From positions 1 through 9,522 of the forward strand of contig JBDZVX010000088.1 of NCBI GenBank assembly GCA_040255925.1: a stretch of 9,522 nt of DNA, written 5' to 3'. Below are positions 6,145 through 9,522 of the stretch, piece after piece (within the stretch, counting starts at the first letter, position 1; the number at the start of each line of letters is the position of its first letter). This DNA comes from Nitrolancea sp040255925. Lineage in GTDB: Bacteria > Chloroflexota > Chloroflexia > Thermomicrobiales > Thermomicrobiaceae. The notes under the pieces were generated by a model that did no database searches, was not told where the DNA came from, and saw only the letters and a program-made list of their open reading frames with translations. The translations under genes were made by a program, and so were the position numbers.

Positions 6145-7161
6145 TCACATCCCGATGTATCGGGCATATAGCGATCGTGCTTCGCCGGGATCGGTCGTCC
6201 CCTTGATGATCGCACGACCGTCTGGGAAGACGGTGAACTCATAGCCTTCGGTGTGGAATCGTAGTAAGTACTGATTATAGCCGACCGTCCCAGCCGCCTT
6301 CAACCGCTCCGCAAGTGAGGAGAGTGTGATCCGCGCCGGAGGGTGGATGAGAACCTGGACAGCATCCCGCCCGCACAGTTCGGTCGTTTGGGTCCGGCCG
6401 CCGCGTTCCAGGTAGTCGAACTCATGCCGGTTGCAGCACCGGCAATCCGGCACCGGCCCGCCGAGTGGAACCCGGTCGAACGTCAATTGCCAGACATCGA
6501 TAGAGAGGAGCGCGCGATTGAGCAACCCGGTAGCCCCGAGCGCAAGCTTGATTATCTCCGCCGATTGGTACGCCGTGACGGCCGCGACCGCGGGACCGAT
6601 AACCCCGGCGGTATCACAGGTAGGTGCGTCGCCCGGCGGCGGCGGCTCGGGGAAGACGCAGCGCAGGCAGGCAGTCTCGCCAGGAATGATGGTCATGGTC
6701 ATTCCGTAGCTGCCGATCACCCCGCCGTACACCCAAGGCTTGTCGAGTTTGACGCAGGCATCGTTGATCAGGTAGCGGATCTCGAAGTTATCGGTCCCGT
6801 CGACGACAATATCGACGTCCTCGACCAGCCGTTCGATGTTCGCGGCGTTGACATCGAGCACATGTGGCTCAATCGTGACGCTGCTGTTAGCCGCACTAAG
6901 CCTCTGAGCAGCCGCGATCGCTTTCGGGATCTGGGCTTCGACGTCGGCTTCATCGAACAAGATCTGACGCTGGAGATTGCTGAGATCCGGCACGTCGCGG
7001 TCGATGATCCGCAGGAATCCGATCCCGGCGCGGACCAGCGTACCGGCGATGTGGGTGCCAAGCGCGCCGGCACCGATGAGCGTAACCCGCGTCGTCAGTA
7101 GGCGCTCCTGCCCCTCGGGGCCGATTTCGCTGAAACGGATCTGGCGCGCGTAGCGATCCAT
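6145..7161 (-). CDS. ThiF/MoeB/HesA-family E1-like adenylyltransferase with C-terminal extension
   Basis: This 338-residue protein is an E1-like enzyme that adenylates the C-terminal glycine of a ubiquitin-like sulfur carrier. Visible motifs are the nucleotide loop GAGALG (30-35), DRD (54-56), the arginine finger R65 in NLQRQ, DGTDN (121-125), and the cysteine of TCDTAGVIGP (C182), which corresponds to the reactive cysteine region of ThiF/MoeB. Zinc ligands are C165/C168 (CLRC) and C240/C243 (CRCC). Residues about 255-338 form an extra domain ending FPDGRAIIKGTTDPGEARSLYARYIG, seen in a ThiF subgroup. It is not a rhodanese. The start is uncertain: MDRYARQIRF at 7161 matches the family, while an ATG at 7182 and a GTG at 7284 are in frame. 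The desulfurase starts 7 bp after its stop. The carrier substrate is not in the window, so thiamine, molybdopterin or cysteine pathways remain possible. Confidence 0.9.
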   Translation of the reverse strand: MDRYARQIRFSEIGPEGQERLLTTRVTLIGAGALGTHIAGTLVRAGIGFLRIIDRDVPDLSNLQRQILFDEADVEAQIPKAIAAAQRLSAANSSVTIEPHVLDVNAANIERLVEDVDIVVDGTDNFEIRYLINDACVKLDKPWVYGGVIGSYGMTMTIIPGETACLRCVFPEPPPPGDAPTCDTAGVIGPAVAAVTAYQSAEIIKLALGATGLLNRALLSIDVWQLTFDRVPLGGPVPDCRCCNRHEFDYLERGGRTQTTELCGRDAVQVLIHPPARITLSSLAERLKAAGTVGYNQYLLRFHTEGYEFTVFPDGRAIIKGTTDPGEARSLYARYIGM

Positions 7162-7349
7162 GATCCTGTTTTGGGTTTCCATTGGTTGGCAGCCGTCCGT
7201 TCCGACCGGTTCGCGTTGGATGGTAGAGTTAGGCTTTGGGGTCCGGTATCGGTTGCGCCAGGAAACTTCCGGCATTGCAATCACGCCCTCACGAATTCCT
7301 ACCGCTCGATCCTGACCACCCCGCTCTGGGTACGGCGGAAGCCTGACCC

Positions 7350-7367
7350 ACTACAGATTGTAGTACA
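7350..7367. promoter_or_regulatory. Overlapping dyads ACTACA-GAT-TGTAGT and TGTA-G-TACA
   Basis: ACTACA (7350-7355) and TGTAGT (7359-7364) form a perfect 6-bp inverted repeat around GAT. The TGTA then pairs again with TACA at 7364-7367. The element lies in the 264-bp divergent region between the ThiF-like gene and the gene at 7426. TACA/TGTA cores resemble BlaI/CopY-type operators, but those usually have a 2-bp rather than 3-bp centre. On the minus strand it contains TACAAT, a possible -10 with a poor -35. Confidence 0.35.
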
Positions 7368-7425
7368 CCGTCTGGGCTCGCGCGTTCAGAGCCTCCTGAA
7401 CCAACTGCGTGGAGGGTTTCAATTC

Positions 7426-7908
7426 GTGAATATCATCCGCTTCACCGTCGTCGATCGGGATGGGACGATCAGCTTTGTTGGACCATGCCACGCGATCAAG
7501 ATGCTGGTCGCCGCGTGCAGCCGGTTACCGAAGACGGCGGCCGAACTCCTCGAATACACCCGGCCGTACGATGCCACCTTTGTCACCGATGTGATGTCTG
7601 GGCTGACCGTCTTTGACGAGCATAACACGCTCGATAATCCGCGCTCGTTTCGCGGGCTGATGTCCGAGCGCCCAGCGCCGAGCCTGCCGCCATTCCGTGT
7701 TTTCGATGACCGGTCGCGGGAGGCCAGCCTGACGCCGGTAAAGGCGGGGTTGATTGTCTTCAACCTGGCGGCACGGCGGATTATTCAGGTCCAGAACAGC
7801 TACGATGAGATCCGGCGGGAGGATCGTGGCCGGATTCGACGAGATGGGCGGGCGACCAGAGCGCTCTACCGGTACCAGCTACCGGCGGACTGGAGCATCG
7901 TCCCGTAG
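7426..7908 (+). CDS. Conserved-looking hypothetical protein, about 160 residues
   Basis: I do not recognise this 160-residue protein. It begins with a beta-rich segment (NIIRFTVVDRDGTISFVGP) and a helix with two cysteines (C21 and C31). It continues through acidic stretches (DEHNTLDNP near 64-72), then LIVFNLAARRIIQVQNSYDEI and a basic region rich in Arg (130-146). The LIVFNL...IIQVQN strands, a Cys-containing helix and no signal peptide or TM segment suggest a soluble cytoplasmic protein. The open frame begins at 7171, but the GTG at 7426 is preferred because GGAGGG (7411-7416) lies 9 bases before it. It diverges from the ThiF-like gene and ends 9 bp from the TyrA stop. Confidence 0.72.
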   Translation: MNIIRFTVVDRDGTISFVGPCHAIKMLVAACSRLPKTAAELLEYTRPYDATFVTDVMSGLTVFDEHNTLDNPRSFRGLMSERPAPSLPPFRVFDDRSREASLTPVKAGLIVFNLAARRIIQVQNSYDEIRREDRGRIRRDGRATRALYRYQLPADWSIVP

Positions 7909-7917
7909 CCGGGTCAC

Positions 7918-8949
7918 TTAATCCCCATCGGGTTCCCTGTCTCGATCCCAGCCGGCTCGCCGTGGACGCCGGAAGAGGTTCCCGAAGAGCAAGTGTTCCA
8001 CCTGCCGGCCGGTCGATCGTGATATCGTCTCGTCCGGCGTCTCCCGCCCCTCATCCCCGCGTTCATCCCCGAACGTCATCCACCCGGCGCGCTCATCCCG
8101 TGCCTGGACGAACTCCGCGCGGAGTTGATCGAGCGCGTGTGGGCTACCGTCGGCGATTAGATTCCGCAGGCGCTCCAGTTCGTCGATCGCCAGGTCCACC
8201 CAGCGGGCGATGTGTTCGGGGTTCGTGGCGCAGATGTCCCGGTACATGTTCGGACTCCCCAGCGCCAGGCGGGAGACGTCGCGGAAGCCGCCGGCGCTGA
8301 GCCGCCGCAGTTCCTGCCGAGCCGGATCGCGTGCGGCTACGCGTGTCAGCGCGACCGACAGCAGGAACGGCAGGTGACTGATCCCGGCAACCAAGCTGTC
8401 GTGCTCGTCGGGGTCGATGAACAACGGGTTGGCGCCGAGCGCTTCGACCAGATCCAGGACCGTTTGAAGCGCCATGTCCGACGCCTGCGGTCGCGGTGTC
8501 AGGCACCAGATCGCGCCGGTGAAGAGGCCCGCTTCGGCTCCCTCGACACTTTCCGTCTTTCCCGCCATCGGGTGGCCGCCGATGAACTGGACCGATTCCG
8601 GCAGCATCTCCGATGCCCAGCGCATCACCGCGGCTTTGGTGCTGCTGGTGTCGGTTACGATGATCTGCGGCTGGCCATGCCGGGCGATCGTCTCGAATAT
8701 TTCACGGACGGCGTGTACCGGCGTCGCGATGACGATGAGATCGGCCTGGTTAACCGTATTCGGGAGAGACGACTCAATGCGGTCGACCGCGTTGATCCGC
8801 TTGGCGGCGTCCTGATGACCAGTGTTCAGATCGTATCCAGTGATTTCGAGCGGGGACCAGTTCTGGTCGTCAGGACCTCCTCGTTGACGCAGCCCGAGGC
8901 CGATCGATGCTCCGATGAGTCCAAGTCCGATGATCGAGACGTGCGGCAT
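7918..8949 (-). CDS. tyrA: Prephenate dehydrogenase (TyrA)
   Basis: This 343-residue protein oxidatively decarboxylates prephenate to 4-hydroxyphenylpyruvate in tyrosine biosynthesis. The Rossmann loop GLGLIG (8-13) and D40 at the end of the second strand suggest NAD+ preference. Active-site residues are S103 in VTDTSSTK, H126 in GGHPMAG, H183-D184 in DEHDS, and H192 in SHLPFLL. The R223 and R227 pair in GGFRDVSR fits prephenate binding. Several members carry an ACT domain; none is visible here. The last 50 residues (about 294-343) are charged and probably disordered. The ATG at 8949 follows GAGAGG by 5 bases and begins directly at the first strand. The SH3b gene lies 80 bp upstream on the same strand. 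Other shikimate-pathway genes are not visible in the window. Confidence 0.93.
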   Translation of the reverse strand: MPHVSIIGLGLIGASIGLGLRQRGGPDDQNWSPLEITGYDLNTGHQDAAKRINAVDRIESSLPNTVNQADLIVIATPVHAVREIFETIARHGQPQIIVTDTSSTKAAVMRWASEMLPESVQFIGGHPMAGKTESVEGAEAGLFTGAIWCLTPRPQASDMALQTVLDLVEALGANPLFIDPDEHDSLVAGISHLPFLLSVALTRVAARDPARQELRRLSAGGFRDVSRLALGSPNMYRDICATNPEHIARWVDLAIDELERLRNLIADGSPHALDQLRAEFVQARDERAGWMTFGDERGDEGRETPDETISRSTGRQVEHLLFGNLFRRPRRAGWDRDREPDGD

Positions 8950-9029
8950 CCGTGCCTCTCATCCGGTGTTCATGAACGGTGGGGTGGGGAACTGGGTAGG
9001 TGGCCGGTGTGGCCCGAATCGAAGCAGGA

Positions 9030-9522
9030 TCAGGCGTTACTCTCGATGACATCGATCGATCGGACCCAGCCTTCGGTGCCATTCTCCGTTTGGAAATGCA
9101 TCCAGGTAGCCCCTTCGGCTTCCTGCTCTTCACCGAGAGATTTGAGAGGGGTGCCTGGCGCTAGCACGGCGACGGAATTTGAATCGGTCGTAGCATCAGC
9201 TCGGAAGTTGATGTCATCGCCGTCAGCGATTTTGTGGGTTGGCTTCCATTCAGCGGCGCCAGAGGCTTGCGGTGCCGAGGACGTGGATGCGGCCGCGGGT
9301 GCTGCCGACTCGCCTTCGGAACCCGCTGGTGCCGCGCTCTCCGACGCACTCGGTGTCGCGGTGGCTATGGGCTGGCTGGGTATAAAGTCGCTTAACAGGG
9401 GGCCGATCGTGGCATAGATCCACATAAAGGCAAAAAGACAGACGATGATAGTCAGCGCCATAGTGACACCGACCAGCATCCCGGAACGCTGTGAACGCTG
9501 GCGCGATCTCGATGACAGCCCT
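9030..9522 (-). CDS. Membrane-anchored SH3b-domain protein (5' end outside window)
   Basis: This protein has a transmembrane segment (GVTMALTIIVCLFAFMWIY), an outside linker rich in Ala, Ser, Pro and Glu, and a C-terminal bacterial SH3 (SH3b) domain. The domain has the INFRADATTDSNSVAVLAPG start and the GTEGWVRS motif. Such domains bind cell-wall peptidoglycan or mediate protein contacts; the target is unknown. From the ATG at 9479 it would have 149 residues. However, the frame stays open to the edge, adding a basic segment (RSRQRSQRSG) with no ribosome site before 9479. That is typical of a cytoplasmic N-terminus, so I take the gene as extending beyond the window. The Cys in the TM is not a convincing lipobox. 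It lies 80 bp upstream of tyrA, which shares its direction, and may be in the same transcript. Confidence 0.75.
   Translation of the reverse strand, partial: GLSSRSRQRSQRSGMLVGVTMALTIIVCLFAFMWIYATIGPLLSDFIPSQPIATATPSASESAAPAGSEGESAAPAAASTSSAPQASGAAEWKPTHKIADGDDINFRADATTDSNSVAVLAPGTPLKSLGEEQEAEGATWMHFQTENGTEGWVRSIDVIESNA

Noticed and set aside
6343..7101. Plus-strand open frame of 252 codons opposite the ThiF-like gene
   Set aside because: Arg/Asp-rich composition typical of an antisense frame; the minus strand has complete E1 motifs.
8968..8977. Perfect palindrome GTTCATGAAC upstream of tyrA
   Set aside because: Ten-base palindromes are expected several times by chance in a window of this size; no promoter overlaps it.
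8212..9417. Plus-strand open frame of 401 codons across tyrA and the SH3b gene
   Set aside because: It spans two recognised minus-strand genes and their intergenic gap and resembles no family.
9437..9441. Cysteine in the TM segment of the SH3b protein as a lipobox
   Set aside because: The residues before the cysteine (TIIV) lack the small residue required at -1, and the segment continues as a TM helix after it.

Overview
The window is a high-GC bacterial chromosomal segment with ordinary housekeeping and accessory genes packed on both strands. The style of the proteins (a ThiF-like E1 with a C-terminal extension, a class-V cysteine desulfurase of the GHKG/RTGLHC type, DinB and zinc-ribbon proteins, a stand-alone dynamin) suggests Chloroflexota, possibly Thermomicrobia. 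That placement is an impression from protein style, not a computed result. No tRNA, rRNA, CRISPR array, insertion sequence or intrinsic terminator (hairpin plus T-run) was seen.

Layout. Positions 1-87 hold the tail of an unidentified plus-strand gene. Positions 201-1964 (+) encode a 587-residue dynamin-type GTPase. A small dimeric-barrel (ABM-like) protein is at 1976-2269 (-). A divergent intergenic region at 2270-2471 carries an extended -10 promoter embedded in repeated GGCGCGAA/TTCGCGCC half-sites. It leads to a plus-strand run of putative metal-binding proteins: a JAMM/M67 isopeptidase (2472-2918), a DinB-family protein (3009-3515), a well-formed promoter with an overlapping dyad (3577-3608) and a double zinc-ribbon protein (3769-4077). 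A small two-TM protein (4324-4539) ends 6 bp from a minus-strand cluster transcribed from about 7161 down to 4546: ThiF/MoeB-like E1, cysteine desulfurase and a two-TM protein, with gaps of 7 and 2 bp. A divergent unknown gene (7426-7908, +) follows. Then come prephenate dehydrogenase (7918-8949, -) and a membrane-anchored SH3b protein (9030 to the right edge, -).

How the genes may work together. The E1 and desulfurase are the two enzymes needed to make a thiocarboxylated sulfur-carrier protein. The JAMM protein about 3.2 kb away is the kind of enzyme that releases products from such carriers (as Mec+ does for CysO). No carrier ending in Gly-Gly is encoded in the window, so a split sulfur-carrier system is an inference. 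Tyrosine biosynthesis (TyrA) appears unrelated. All three convergent gene junctions are only 6-11 bp long and lack terminators, so antisense read-through is likely.
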